DNA of 64,000 bases, taken from positions 62,001 to 126,000 of the forward strand of contig DASTMB010000008.1 of NCBI GenBank assembly GCA_035714365.1. The letters run 5' to 3'. Below, piece by piece: positions 55,804 through 64,000 of this stretch (the first letter of the stretch is position 1; every line of letters starts with the position of its first letter). The position numbers and the translations under genes are program-made. The notes below the pieces were generated by a model. It was not told the DNA's origin, made no database searches, and saw only the letters and a list, made by a program, of their open reading frames with translations. The DNA comes from Mycobacteriales bacterium (GTDB lineage Bacteria; Actinomycetota; Actinomycetes; BP-191).

Positions 55804-55873
55804 CCGGTCCGGGGTGCCCCACCGGCTAGTTCCGCTCCGCTCCCTCAGTCGCCGGTGGGGCACCCCGGACCGG
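55804..55873. repeat. 23-bp perfect inverted repeat after ettA
   Basis: Arms 55804-55826 and 55851-55873 with a 24-base loop. The stem is longer than needed for a terminator and starts about 20 bases after the ettA stop. It may be the ettA terminator or a small dispersed palindromic repeat; no second copy was seen in the window. Confidence 0.7.
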
Positions 55874-55974
55874 CCACCGCCGCGCCTCTCCGGCCGCAGT
55901 CGCTGCCTCGCTTCGACCCGTCGGCGGGTGCGCGGTTGGATAGGGGTCTCACGACGACCTCTAGGGAGACGAAC

Positions 55975-56409
55975 ATGGTGATGCGCGCGGCTACTGCCGT
56001 CTGGGAAGGCGAGCTGTTCACGGGCAAGGGGACGGTCGCCCTCGACTCGTCCTCCGCCGCTGGTCCGCTCGACGTGAACTGGCCGGCCCGCGCCGAGAAC
56101 CCCAACGGCGTCACCTCGCCGGAGGAGCTCATCGCCGCCGCGCACGCCACGTGCTACGCGATGTCGCTCGCCAACGGCCTCGCCAAGGCCGGCACCCCCG
56201 CCGAGCGGCTCGAGGCGACCGCGCAGGTACACATCGAGAAGGGCGACGCCGGGTTCTCCATCACCCGCAGCGAGCTCAAGGTCCGGGGCACCGGCTCGTT
56301 CGACGAGGCCGCGTTCCGCGCGGCGGCGGAGACGGCGAAGGCCGGCTGCCCGGTCAGCCGCGCGCTCGCCGACAGCATCGAGATCACGCTGGACGCGGGC
56401 CTGGCGTAA
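55975..56409 (+). CDS. osmC: OsmC-family peroxidase-like protein
   Basis: The 144-residue protein begins VMRAATAVWEGELFTGKGTV and has the OsmC layout: NPNGVTSPEELIAAAHATCY with the first catalytic Cys, then SITRSELKVRGTG and the second Cys in KAGCPVSRALADS. OsmC reduces organic hydroperoxides through this Cys pair. Two ATGs are in frame at 55975 and 55981; I took the first. The thioesterase gene starts 5 bases after the stop, so the two are co-transcribed. Confidence 0.88.
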   Translation: MVMRAATAVWEGELFTGKGTVALDSSSAAGPLDVNWPARAENPNGVTSPEELIAAAHATCYAMSLANGLAKAGTPAERLEATAQVHIEKGDAGFSITRSELKVRGTGSFDEAAFRAAAETAKAGCPVSRALADSIEITLDAGLA

Positions 56410-56414
56410 CGGCG

Positions 56415-56810
56415 TTGTTCACGCACGAGACGCGGGTCCGCTTCGGCGACACCGACGCGATGGGGCACGTCAACAACGCGGCGTTCTCCAGCTACCTCGA
56501 GGACGCCCGGGTGGGCTTCTTCCTCGCGGTCAGCGGGTCGACCATCACGCTGGCGGGCCTGATCCTCGCGCGGACCGAGATCGACTTCGTGCGGCCGATC
56601 CTGTTCGGCACCGGCCCGGTGCGGACGACGACGTGGGTCGAGGACGTCGGCACGAAGTCGTTCCGGATGGGCTACACGATGGAGCAGGACGGCGAGGTGG
56701 TGGCGCGGGCGGCGTCGGTGCAGGTGGCGTACGACTACGCCGCCGGCGCCTCCCGCGCGCTCACCGACGACGAGCGCGCCGTCCTCGCCGCCCACCGGAG
56801 GGACGCCTAG
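56415..56810 (+). CDS. acyl-CoA thioesterase (4HBT family)
   Basis: The 131-residue hot-dog protein starts FTHETRVRFGDTDAMGHVNN, the 4-hydroxybenzoyl-CoA thioesterase motif with catalytic Asp in the GDTDAMGHVNN loop. Later it has YLEDARVGFF and VRPILFGTGPVRTTTWVEDV. The only in-frame start that fits is TTG at 56415, 6 bases after the osmC stop, with no strong RBS, so expression relies on coupling. The substrate is unknown; relatives act on medium- to long-chain acyl-CoA. Confidence 0.75.
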   Translation: MFTHETRVRFGDTDAMGHVNNAAFSSYLEDARVGFFLAVSGSTITLAGLILARTEIDFVRPILFGTGPVRTTTWVEDVGTKSFRMGYTMEQDGEVVARAASVQVAYDYAAGASRALTDDERAVLAAHRRDA

Positions 56811-56882
56811 CCAGGCAGGACCGGGGACCCGCGGCGGCGAAGACAGGAGATGGTTCGCCCTCTCAACCCACCGGAGTCCCCG

Positions 56883-58553
56883 TTGTCGCGCACGCCCAGG
56901 CCCGTCCGGAAGATCGCCGCGCTCGCGCTGCTCTGCCTCGCCGCCGCCGCGGTCCCCGCCCTCACCAGCGGGACGTCCACCGCCGCCACCGCGACCGCGC
57001 CGACGTACACCGAGTACGACCTCGGGTTCGACGGCGGCGAGCCGGTGCTCGGCTACGACGGCCAGCACGGCGTGTTCTACGGCGCCGGGACGACGATCCT
57101 GCGCCTCAACTACCAGGGCACCAAGCTGGTCAAGACCGACGTGACGCCGGAGTTCTCGCCGACGACGCTCGACACGATCGTCGTGAGCGACCCGCGGACC
57201 GGGCGGACGTTCGTGTCGTACCTCGCGCTGGCCTGCTCGGTCATGGCCTACACCGACGACGGCGGCGAGGCGTGGCACCAGTCGACGGGCTGCGGCGCGG
57301 CGGCGGCGGTCGACCACCAGACGGTCGGCGCCGGCCCGGTGCACGCGCCGTTGACGACGGGCGTCGGCTACGACGGCTCCGTCTACTACTGCGCGCAGGA
57401 CGCGTTCAACGGCCAGTGCTCGGTCAGCCTCGACGGCGGCGTGACGTTCGCGCCGGCGGTGCCGGTCGCGAACACCCCCGCCAACCTCGTCGGCCACCCG
57501 TTCGGCGGCGCCTGCTCCGCGCTGCACGGCCACCTGCGCGTCGCCCCGGACGGCACGGCGTACCTGCCGCTCAAGGGCTGCGACGGCGTGCCGACCACCA
57601 ACAACCTCACCAACAGCGAGTTCTTCGGCGGCCGCCCGAGCCTCACGGTCAGCGAGGACAACGGCGCCACCTGGCAGGTCCGCCTCGGCCCCGCCACCGC
57701 GAAGAACCCCGACGAGTCCGACCCGTCCGTCGCGATCGGCCCGAAGGGCACCGTCTACTTCGGCTGGCAGGACGGCACCAACCCGACCGACGCCCTCGGC
57801 GGCGACGAGACCGCGGCCAAGGTGGCGACGAGCAGCGACGGCGGCAAGACCTGGAGCACGCCGATAGACCTGTCCACGCCGCTCGGCCTGCACAACGTGC
57901 AGTTCCCCGAGATGATCGTCGGCGACGACGACCGCGCGGCGTTCTCGTTCATCGGCACGCCGGGCATCGGCAACGACCAGGACAACGCGTTCCGCGGCGA
58001 CTGGCACCTCTACGTCGCGACGACGTACGACGCCGGCAAGACGTGGACCACCGTCGACGCGACGCCGACCAACCTCATCAACCGCGGCTGCGTGCACATG
58101 CTCGGCCTCGCGCCCGGCTCGCAGCGCACCGACAACTGCGACTACCGCAACATGCTCGACTTCAACGACATCGTGGTCGACGGCGACGGCCGCGTCTTCG
58201 TCGCCTACACCGACGCGTGCGCCAAGGAGTGCTCGGCGCCGGGCGGGACCAACGCCGACAGCAACCGGGAGATGGTCGTCCGGCTCACCTGCGGCCGCGG
58301 TCTCTACGCGGCGAAGGACGCCGTGATCGCGGCGACCCCGGGCTGCTCGGGCACGACCGTGGTGGAGCAGCCGGGCACCAAGACCGGCGGCACGAAGGGC
58401 ACCACGGGGTCGACCGGCTCGACCGGCGGCACGAAGGGCGGCGGCACCCCGGCGATGCCGGCGACCGGCCTCCCCGCGGGCATCGCGCTGGTCGGCGCGG
58501 TGCTGGCCGGCGCGGCGGTCGGCGTCCGGCGGCTCCGCCGCCACGAGGCGTAG
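56883..58553 (+). CDS. secreted BNR propeller protein with MPATG sorting tail
   Basis: A 556-residue protein. TTG at 56883 follows GGAG by 5 bases and opens a signal peptide (KIAALALLCLAAAAVPALTS). The mature part is a six-bladed Asp-box propeller (SEDNGATW, SSDGGKTW, YDAGKTW and others) with many Cys pairs, paralogous to 43685-45040. After the propeller come a Thr/Gly/Lys repeat (GGTKGTTGSTGSTGGTKGGG), MPATG, a membrane helix and RRLRRHEA. It is therefore probably anchored to the wall or membrane. Why the other paralogue lacks the anchor is unclear. Confidence 0.65.
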   Translation: MSRTPRPVRKIAALALLCLAAAAVPALTSGTSTAATATAPTYTEYDLGFDGGEPVLGYDGQHGVFYGAGTTILRLNYQGTKLVKTDVTPEFSPTTLDTIVVSDPRTGRTFVSYLALACSVMAYTDDGGEAWHQSTGCGAAAAVDHQTVGAGPVHAPLTTGVGYDGSVYYCAQDAFNGQCSVSLDGGVTFAPAVPVANTPANLVGHPFGGACSALHGHLRVAPDGTAYLPLKGCDGVPTTNNLTNSEFFGGRPSLTVSEDNGATWQVRLGPATAKNPDESDPSVAIGPKGTVYFGWQDGTNPTDALGGDETAAKVATSSDGGKTWSTPIDLSTPLGLHNVQFPEMIVGDDDRAAFSFIGTPGIGNDQDNAFRGDWHLYVATTYDAGKTWTTVDATPTNLINRGCVHMLGLAPGSQRTDNCDYRNMLDFNDIVVDGDGRVFVAYTDACAKECSAPGGTNADSNREMVVRLTCGRGLYAAKDAVIAATPGCSGTTVVEQPGTKTGGTKGTTGSTGSTGGTKGGGTPAMPATGLPAGIALVGAVLAGAAVGVRRLRRHEA

Positions 58554-58574
58554 CGAGGCACCCGCGCGTGGCGG

Positions 58575-58590
58575 CGTGACGCAGGTCACG
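58575..58590. promoter_or_regulatory. CRP/FNR-like palindrome upstream of the DUF4188 gene
   Basis: CGTGAC-GCAG-GTCACG, 6-bp perfect arms with a 4-base centre, about 57 bases before the GTG start. Related TGAC-N4-GTCA sites are bound by CRP-type regulators; assignment is a guess. Confidence 0.35.
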
Positions 58591-58646
58591 TCGCCACGGC
58601 GGCCCCCGGCGCACTACCGTCTCGGTCCACACGGAGGGAGACGGTC

Positions 58647-59144
58647 GTGGCGGTGCACCCGGGTCGGTTCACGGGCGAGATCGAGGGCGACTTCGTCGTC
58701 TTCCTGATCGGCATGCGGTTCAACCAGCCGTGGCGCGTCGACAAGTGGCTCCAGGTCGTCACGGCGATGCCGAAGATGCTCAAGGTGCTCGACGACCACC
58801 CCGAGCTCGGCTGCCTCGGCTACCACCAGTGGGTGGGCCGGACGACGTTCATGGTCCAGTACTGGCGCGACTTCGAGTCGCTGGAGCGGTTCGCGCGGGA
58901 CTCGTCGATGCCGCACCTGGAGCCGTGGCGGCGGTTCAACAAGAGCGTCCGCGACAACCCGGCCGTCGGCATCTGGCACGAGACGTACCGCGTGCGCGCC
59001 GGCGAGTACGAGTGCATCTACGGCAACATGCCGCGCTTCGGCCTGGCCCGCGCCGGCACGCACGCGCCGGTCGCGACCCGCGGCCAGTCGGCCGCCGGGC
59101 GGATCGGCGCGCGGGCCGACGACCCGCTGCTCGACACGTACTAG
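58647..59144 (+). CDS. DUF4188-family protein (phenylacetaldoxime dehydratase-like)
   Basis: The 165-residue protein begins VAVHPGRFTGEIEGDFVVFL. It has GMRFNQPWRVDKWLQVVTAM, the GYHQWVGRTTFMVQYWRDFE strand and PHLEPWRRFNKSVRDNP, which match the heme-containing DUF4188 group (phenylacetaldoxime dehydratase-like/ monooxygenase). The ferric-heme ligand would be a His such as the one in WHETY. GTG start at 58647 after GGAGGGAG. The stop overlaps the convergent reductase gene (CTAG). Confidence 0.65.
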   Translation: MAVHPGRFTGEIEGDFVVFLIGMRFNQPWRVDKWLQVVTAMPKMLKVLDDHPELGCLGYHQWVGRTTFMVQYWRDFESLERFARDSSMPHLEPWRRFNKSVRDNPAVGIWHETYRVRAGEYECIYGNMPRFGLARAGTHAPVATRGQSAAGRIGARADDPLLDTY

Positions 59145-60220
59145 TCGCGCGACACCGTCAGCCCGGCGGAGGCGCAGCCGGCGCGCAGCTCGTGCAGCCC
59201 GAACGCCTCGACCGGCCCGAGCGCGCCGGTGCCGCGGACGCCGCCCTCGGCCGCCGTCATCGCGCCCCAGGCGAGGATCTCGGCGGTGAACGTGTAGCCG
59301 TCGACGCCGACCGCCCGCGCCGTCGCGAGCGGCGTCCCCTCCGCGTCGTACGCGATCGCGACGACGTGGCTGCCGCCCTGCGCGCGCGTCTCGGCGTCGG
59401 GGCCACTGCCGGGCGCGGGCTTCGGGACCGCCTTGAGGAACGCCCGCATCGCCGCCTCCACGCCCGGCACCTTGTCGGCGACCGCGCTGCCCGCCTGCAC
59501 GGCGCGGGAGAGGTTGCCGAACCAGCCGAGGTAGGCGTTGACCTCGCGTAGCGACGGCGCCAGCCGGGGCAGCGCGAAGTGCTCCGACGAGCCGACCGAG
59601 ACGGCGTCGCGCTGCTCGCCGTCGACCTCGAACGACCGGACGTGCCGCGACGCGCGCTCGTCCACGACCCGCCCGTCGCGGAACGCGAACGACTCCGGCG
59701 AGCTGCTCGTCAGCGAGGCGAACGTGCCCGCGCTGAACCCGCCCTTGCCGGTCGTGAAGTAGCCGACGTCGACGCGCGTGGCGGCGTCGCCGGCGTGCTT
59801 CAGGGCGGCCGCGGCGGCGAGGTTGCCGGGCACGTAGTCGTAGCCGAACGCCGTCACGAGCGGCACCGGCGCGGCCGGCCCCCAATCCTCGAAGACCCGC
59901 CGGATGAACCCCGGCTCACCGGTGCTGTCCAGGTAGGTCGCGCCGCCCTTGACCGCGGCCTCGACGGCGGGTGCGCCCCAGCGCGTGAACGGCCCGACGG
60001 TGCTGACCAGCACCCCGCCGGCGGCCGCGAGCCGGTGCACCGTCTCCGGCTCGGCCACGTCGGCGACCGCGACGTCCAGGCCGCCGAGGGAGGTCGCCAG
60101 CTCGGTCAGCGCCTCCCGGCTGCGCCCGGCCAGCACCGGCGCGGCGCCGCGCCGGACCAGCGCCTCCGCGGTGAGGCGGCCGGTGTAGCCGGTGGCGCCG
60201 AACAGCACGATCCGCGTCAT
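59141..60220 (-). CDS. saccharopine-dehydrogenase-like NAD(P)-binding protein (enoyl reductase-like)
   Basis: The 359-residue protein starts MTRIVLFGATGYTGRLTAEA, a clear Rossmann motif (GATGYTG). It continues with VLVSTVGPFTRWGAPAVEAA and YLDSTGEPGFIR, as in the trans-acting enoyl reductase and saccharopine-dehydrogenase-like group used in actinobacterial lipid pathways. No lipid-synthesis genes are adjacent. It overlaps the prolyl oligopeptidase stop (ATGA, 60217-60220), so both are in one operon. Confidence 0.75.
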   Translation of the reverse strand: MTRIVLFGATGYTGRLTAEALVRRGAAPVLAGRSREALTELATSLGGLDVAVADVAEPETVHRLAAAGGVLVSTVGPFTRWGAPAVEAAVKGGATYLDSTGEPGFIRRVFEDWGPAAPVPLVTAFGYDYVPGNLAAAAALKHAGDAATRVDVGYFTTGKGGFSAGTFASLTSSSPESFAFRDGRVVDERASRHVRSFEVDGEQRDAVSVGSSEHFALPRLAPSLREVNAYLGWFGNLSRAVQAGSAVADKVPGVEAAMRAFLKAVPKPAPGSGPDAETRAQGGSHVVAIAYDAEGTPLATARAVGVDGYTFTAEILAWGAMTAAEGGVRGTGALGPVEAFGLHELRAGCASAGLTVSRD

Positions 60221-62259
60221 GTCGTCTCCAGTCCGAGGTGCGTCGCGAGGAACGCCGTCGTGTCCGCCGCGAGGTCGACGCTACGGCTCACCGACCGCGC
60301 CCCGTGCCCGACGTCGCGTTCGCGGCGCAGCAGCACGGGGCGTTCGGACGTGGTGGCGTGCTGGAGCGCGGCGCACATCTTCCGCGCGTGCAGCGGGTCG
60401 ACGCGGGTGTCGCTGTCGAACACCGTGAACAGCACCGCCGGGTACGCCGTCCCCTCGCGCACGTGGTGGTACGGCGAGTACCCGAGCAGCCAGCCCAGCT
60501 CGACCGGGTCGTCGGCGGTGCCGTACTCGTCGTTCCACGTCGTCCCGAGGCCGAAGCGCTCGTAGCGGACCATGTCGAGCAACGGCGCGGAGCAGGCGAC
60601 GGCGTCGTAGAGGTCCGGCCGCTGGGTGAGCGCCGCCCCGACGAGCAGGCCGCCGTTGGAGCCGCCGGAGATGCCGATCGTCGAGGCGTAGCCGTTGGCG
60701 CGCAGCCACTCCGCGGCGGCGTGCAGGTCGTCGAAGACGTTCTGCTTCCGCTCGCGCATCCCCGCGCGGTGCCACTCCTCGCCCTCCTCGGAGCCGCCGC
60801 GCAGGCACGCGATCGCGTACGCGCCGCCGGCCTCCACCCACGCCGCGATGCCGGCGCTGTAGCCGGGCGTCATCGGGACGTTGAAGCCGCCGTAGCCGTA
60901 GAGGATCGTCGGCCGCGGCCGCTCCGGCGCGCCCTCCGGCGTCAGCACGAACATCGGGACCCGCGTCCCGTCGGCCGAGGCGTAGAACACCTGCCGCGCG
61001 TGCAGGTCCGGCACGTCCACGTGCCCGGGCGACGCCGCCCACAGGTCGACGGCGCCGTTCGTCGTGTCCAGCCGGTGCACCCGCGCCGGCGCGAGGAAGT
61101 CGGTCCAGCCGAACCACACGTCGCTGCCCCCCAAGGGGTCCGCGACCGGGCCGGAGAGGCTGCCGGGGCCGGGCAGCGTGACGTCGTACCGGTGCTCGCC
61201 GGTGACGCGGTCGTGGACGGCGAGGCGGCTGAGCGCGTGCTGCGTGTGCGCGACGACGAGCACGTCGTCGGTGACGGCGTACCCGTCCAGCACGGCGTCG
61301 GGGCGTTCCGGCACCAGGTCGCGCCAGTGCTCGTGGCCGGGGCGTTCCGGGTCGGCGACGCAGAGCCGGCCGCGCGGCGCGTCGCGGTCGGTGGCGACGT
61401 AGAGGCGGCCGTCGAGGCCGACGTGCATCGACGTCTGCGCGTCGACCCCCACCTGCACCGGCCGCAACGTGCCGTCGCCGCGCAGGTCGCCGAGCCACAC
61501 GTCGTCGCGCGGCGCGGTGCCGGCGCTCGCCGAGACGACCAGCCAGCGGCCGTCCATCGACACCGAGACGCCGTAGTAGTTGGTCTTGTCCAGGCCGTCG
61601 CCCCAGACCTCGGTGTCGTCGTCGTGGCTCGGGCCGAGCCGGTGCAGGTAGACGCGCCGGTGCAGCTGCTCCTCGCCGGCCGGGACGCCGTCCGCCGCGA
61701 GCCGGCGCACGTAGTAGTACGCCTCGCCGCCGGGCAGCCAGGCGACGGGGGAGTAGCGCGTGCGGTCGACCGGCCCGTCGACGGTCTCGCCGGTCGTCAC
61801 GTCCAGCACCCGCAGCAGGCTCTCCTCGGTGCCGCCGTGCGAGAGCTGGTACGCCAGCAGCGCGCCCTCCTTGCTCGGCTGCCACGCGTCCAGCGTCGTC
61901 GTGCCCGCCGGGTCCACCGCGATGGGGTCGACGAGCACGCGTTCGGTGCCGTCCGGCTCGCGCACCAGCAGCACCGCGTGCTCCTGGTCCGGCTCGCGCC
62001 GCGTGAAGAACGCGCGCCCCTGCCGCCACGCGGGCGCGCCCACCGACCCGGACCGCAGCAGCTCCGCGATCCGCGTCGCGAACCGCGTGCGCGCCGGCTC
62101 GTACCCCGCCACCGCCCGCCGCCACAGGTCGTCCTGCGCCGCCGACCACGCGACCGTCGCCGGGTCGTCCGCGTCCTCCAGCCAGCGGTACGGGTCCGCG
62201 ACCGCGTGCCCGTGCAGGTGGTCGACCAGGTCCAAGCGGGTGGCGTCCGGGTACTCCAT
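60217..62259 (-). CDS. prolyl oligopeptidase family serine peptidase (S9A)
   Basis: The 680-residue protein begins MEYPDATRLDLVDHLHGHAV and has a seven-bladed propeller at about residues 70-400. The alpha/beta-hydrolase domain carries the nucleophile in ISGGSNGGLLVGAALTQRPD, Asp in FTVFDSDTRVDPLHARKMCA, and His in RDVGHGARS. It cleaves Pro-containing peptides. No signal peptide is seen, so it is cytoplasmic. The ATG is at 62259. The 64-base gap to the next gene holds the divergent promoters. Confidence 0.9.
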   Translation of the reverse strand: MEYPDATRLDLVDHLHGHAVADPYRWLEDADDPATVAWSAAQDDLWRRAVAGYEPARTRFATRIAELLRSGSVGAPAWRQGRAFFTRREPDQEHAVLLVREPDGTERVLVDPIAVDPAGTTTLDAWQPSKEGALLAYQLSHGGTEESLLRVLDVTTGETVDGPVDRTRYSPVAWLPGGEAYYYVRRLAADGVPAGEEQLHRRVYLHRLGPSHDDDTEVWGDGLDKTNYYGVSVSMDGRWLVVSASAGTAPRDDVWLGDLRGDGTLRPVQVGVDAQTSMHVGLDGRLYVATDRDAPRGRLCVADPERPGHEHWRDLVPERPDAVLDGYAVTDDVLVVAHTQHALSRLAVHDRVTGEHRYDVTLPGPGSLSGPVADPLGGSDVWFGWTDFLAPARVHRLDTTNGAVDLWAASPGHVDVPDLHARQVFYASADGTRVPMFVLTPEGAPERPRPTILYGYGGFNVPMTPGYSAGIAAWVEAGGAYAIACLRGGSEEGEEWHRAGMRERKQNVFDDLHAAAEWLRANGYASTIGISGGSNGGLLVGAALTQRPDLYDAVACSAPLLDMVRYERFGLGTTWNDEYGTADDPVELGWLLGYSPYHHVREGTAYPAVLFTVFDSDTRVDPLHARKMCAALQHATTSERPVLLRRERDVGHGARSVSRSVDLAADTTAFLATHLGLETT

Positions 62260-62323
62260 CCGCCGAACCTACCGGCCACACTCGCCTCGCCTCCGCGACG
62301 GAACGCAACCGTGACCGCCTACC

Positions 62324-63505
62324 GTGCGTCGTCGCCGTGTGACACTCGGACGCGTGGGCACCGACCGGCCGCGCCTGTACGCGCTCGCCGTCGCCGCCGC
62401 GGTGATCGCGGCGACCGGCGGCGTCGTCGTCGCGCGCCGCGTCGCGGTCACGCCCGCCGCCGCGCCCGCGCCGCTCGCCGCGCCGGTGGCGCAGGCACCC
62501 GCCGCGCCCTCGCCTTCGGTGTCGTCGTCGCCGCCCGCGACGCGGCCCCCGGTGCGCCGGCCGTCCGCGCGCCCCGCCCGCGCGCTGCCGTACGCGCTCC
62601 CGGCACCGCCAGCCCCGCCCACCGGCTGCCCGCCGCCGCCCCGCAAGCCGGCCAAGCCGGTCGCGCCGTGGCGGCCGTCCGTCGTCGTGCCGGAGTCGGC
62701 ACTGCCCGCCGCCCTGCCGCCGTTGACGCGCAGCCCGTCGCTCGCGGCGTTGCGCGGCAAGGGCATGTGGACCTACCAGTGGGCCGAGACCGAGGGCGGC
62801 TCCGCGGCCCGGGTCGTCGCGCGCGCCAAGGCCGCCGGGCTGACCCAGCTCTGGGTGCGCACCGGCTCGTCGCGGTCCGGCTTCTACGCCGCCCCGGAGC
62901 TGCGCGCGCTGCTGCCGCGGGCGCACGCCGCCGGCATCCGCGTCGTCGCCTGGGACTTCCCGTACCTGTACGACCCCGTCGCCGACGCGGCCCGCGCCGC
63001 CGAGACCCTCGCGTTCACCGCGCCCGGCGGGCACCGGATCGACGCGTTCTCGCCCGATGTCGAGTCGCCGAGCGAGGGCACCCAGCAGACGCCGCGCCGG
63101 CTGTCCGTCTACCTCGGCCTGGTCCAGCGCGCCGCCGACACGCGCCCCGTGGTGTCGACCGTGCCGCACGCGAACGACCACTGGTGGCGGACCTACGACT
63201 ACAAGACCCAGGTGCCCTACGTCGACGCGTTCGCCGTCATGGCCTACTGGGGCTGCGTCGAGCCGGGCCGCGAGGTCGCGCAGTCGGTCGCGCGCCTCGC
63301 GCCGCTGGGGCGCCCGCTGCACCTGATCGGGCAGGCGTTCGACCTCGGCCCGTACGGCGGCCGCGCCGGCGACCCGCGCGGGCGAGAGGTGTGGCGCTTC
63401 GCCGACGTGGCGAAGCGCTCGGGCGTCATCGGCGCCAGCCTCTACGTGTGGCAGTACGCGACGCGCGAGCAGTTCGCCGCGCTCGGCGCGTACCCCTGGC
63501 GCTGA
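62324..63505 (+). CDS. secreted/anchored TIM-barrel glycosidase-like protein
   Basis: The 393-residue protein has a signal-anchor helix (LYALAVAAAVIAATGGVVVA), a Pro/Ala-rich linker of about 80 residues, and a C-terminal barrel. Visible barrel motifs are GMWTYQWAETEGGSAARVVA, LTQLWVRTGSSRSGFYAAPE, IRVVAWDFPYLYDP, DAFSPDVESPSEG, VVSTVPHAN and DAFAVMAYWG. The pattern resembles glycoside hydrolase families around GH25/GH66 and DUF4015, but the catalytic acids cannot be assigned. GTG at 62354 is an alternative start. Function unknown. Confidence 0.55.
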   Translation: MRRRRVTLGRVGTDRPRLYALAVAAAVIAATGGVVVARRVAVTPAAAPAPLAAPVAQAPAAPSPSVSSSPPATRPPVRRPSARPARALPYALPAPPAPPTGCPPPPRKPAKPVAPWRPSVVVPESALPAALPPLTRSPSLAALRGKGMWTYQWAETEGGSAARVVARAKAAGLTQLWVRTGSSRSGFYAAPELRALLPRAHAAGIRVVAWDFPYLYDPVADAARAAETLAFTAPGGHRIDAFSPDVESPSEGTQQTPRRLSVYLGLVQRAADTRPVVSTVPHANDHWWRTYDYKTQVPYVDAFAVMAYWGCVEPGREVAQSVARLAPLGRPLHLIGQAFDLGPYGGRAGDPRGREVWRFADVAKRSGVIGASLYVWQYATREQFAALGAYPWR

Positions 63506-63641
63506 CGCGGCCTCTCGCCGTGGGGCCGGGCTGCCGGCCGCTGCGTCCACAGGGTCCCGGGCGTCGTCCACAGATCTCGTCCCGCCGCGCCTTTCTGTCG
63601 CACCGCCGCGCCATGCTGGTCCGCGTGGAGGTGATGCGGCG

Positions 63642-64000
63642 ATGTGGGAGGTCGACGTCGACGACCGGCCGCGCGAACGGCTGTTCCGCGAGGGCGCGCG
63701 CCGGCTGAGCGACGCCGAGCTGGTGGCGCTCGTGCTGCGCAACGGCCGGCCCGGCCAGAGCGCGCTCGAGCTCGCCCGCGTGCTGCTGGGGACGCAGCGC
63801 GACCTGACCGGGCTGGCGGCGGCGCGGTCGGACGTGCTCGCCGACTTCGTCGGCATGGGGCCGGCGAAGGCCGCGGCCGTGGCGGCGGCGTTCGAGCTCG
63901 GCCGGCGGACGACCGAGGTTGCGGAGGCGGTGCCGCTCCGGCGCGCGGAGGACGTGGTCGCGGTGGCGCGGCGCGAGCGCGCGCGGGTGCCGGGCGACGC
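63642..64000 (+). CDS. radC: RadC-family protein (3' partial)
   Basis: The first 119 codons are present and the gene runs off the right edge. It starts MWEVDVDDRPRERLFREGAR and has the helix-hairpin-helix part with LSDAELVALVLRNGRPGQSA, DFVGMGPAKAAAVAAAFELG and RRAEDVVAVARRER. The JAB/MPN metal domain must lie beyond the window. RadC is not a proven repair protein despite its name. GGAGG lies 10 bases before the ATG. The 136-bp gap before it holds two DnaA-box-like 9-mers that I do not rate. Confidence 0.85.
   Translation, partial: MWEVDVDDRPRERLFREGARRLSDAELVALVLRNGRPGQSALELARVLLGTQRDLTGLAAARSDVLADFVGMGPAKAAAVAAAFELGRRTTEVAEAVPLRRAEDVVAVARRERARVPGD

Noticed and set aside
63543-63572. Two DnaA-box-like 9-mers 21 bp apart before radC
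   Set aside because: One matches 7 of 9 and the other 8 of 9; no AT-rich unwinding region or dnaA/dnaN neighbours, so no origin is claimed.

Overview
This 64-kb window is one contiguous, very GC-rich (low-to-mid 70s % by eye) chromosomal segment of an actinobacterium. The evidence is the gene order comEC-holA-rpsT-lepA-hemW-hrcA-dnaJ-rsmE-HIT-phoH-ybeY-CNNM/CorC, the orn/tRNA-His pair, a SigE-family sigma factor, frequent GTG/TTG starts, ATGA/GTGA stop-start overlaps and several promoters that look leaderless. The lineage within the phylum cannot be fixed from sequence reading alone. Both ends cut a gene: comEC at the left and radC at the right.

Layout. 1-7.9 kb: comEC (partial), holA, a small membrane protein, rpsT, a phosphotransferase, a methyltransferase and lepA. 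8-9.9 kb: two paralogous lipoproteins and a PaiB-like FMN protein. 9.9-14.8 kb: hemW, then the CIRCE-controlled hrcA-dnaJ operon with an XRE/nucleotidyltransferase pair lodged between dnaJ and rsmE. 14.8-20.2 kb: a two-component system with a polytopic membrane protein, and a SigE-type sigma factor with a membrane-bound probable anti-sigma/propeller protein. 20.3-25.2 kb: a mucin-like protein, HIT protein, beta-lactamase-like hydrolase, phoH (with a conspicuous AT-rich island), ybeY and a CNNM/CorC protein. 25.2-29 kb: bioY, a DevR-like regulator with a flavodoxin and a DosR-box-like palindrome, a membrane protein and tandem crcB. 29-36 kb: an accessory stretch with two related RiPP-like precursor peptides, a thiol-dioxygenase-type cupin, a HerA-like ATPase, a truncated LodA fragment and a large secreted carboxypeptidase-regulatory-domain protein. 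36.1-37.3 kb: a 1-kb insertion bounded by a direct repeat that includes the 3' part of tRNA-His. 37.3-43.7 kb: orn, then a nitrogen-linked locus with a CPA2 antiporter fused to a GlnD-like C-terminus and an ammonium transporter, each preceded by GlnR-box-like 11-bp repeats. 43.7-58.6 kb: mostly exported proteins (BNR and PQQ propellers, M23 peptidase with seven repeats, matrixin, LVIVD propeller, two MPxTG-terminated proteins), plus a frameshifted sigma factor next to tRNA-Arg, AtuA-like, ettA, OsmC and a thioesterase. 58.6-64 kb: a DUF4188 protein, a reductase, a prolyl oligopeptidase, a secreted glycosidase-like protein and the start of radC.

The strongest candidate for an undescribed system is the antiporter-GlnD fusion plus Amt: proton-coupled cation (possibly ammonium or potassium) transport joined to glutamine-type ACT sensing and apparently sharing a nitrogen-control operator with an ammonium importer. 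Next are the paired RiPP-like peptides around a degraded lodA, the tRNA-His-bounded mini-element, and the AT-rich stretch inside phoH. Motif and domain assignments come from reading the sequence and from family knowledge; no database search was run.
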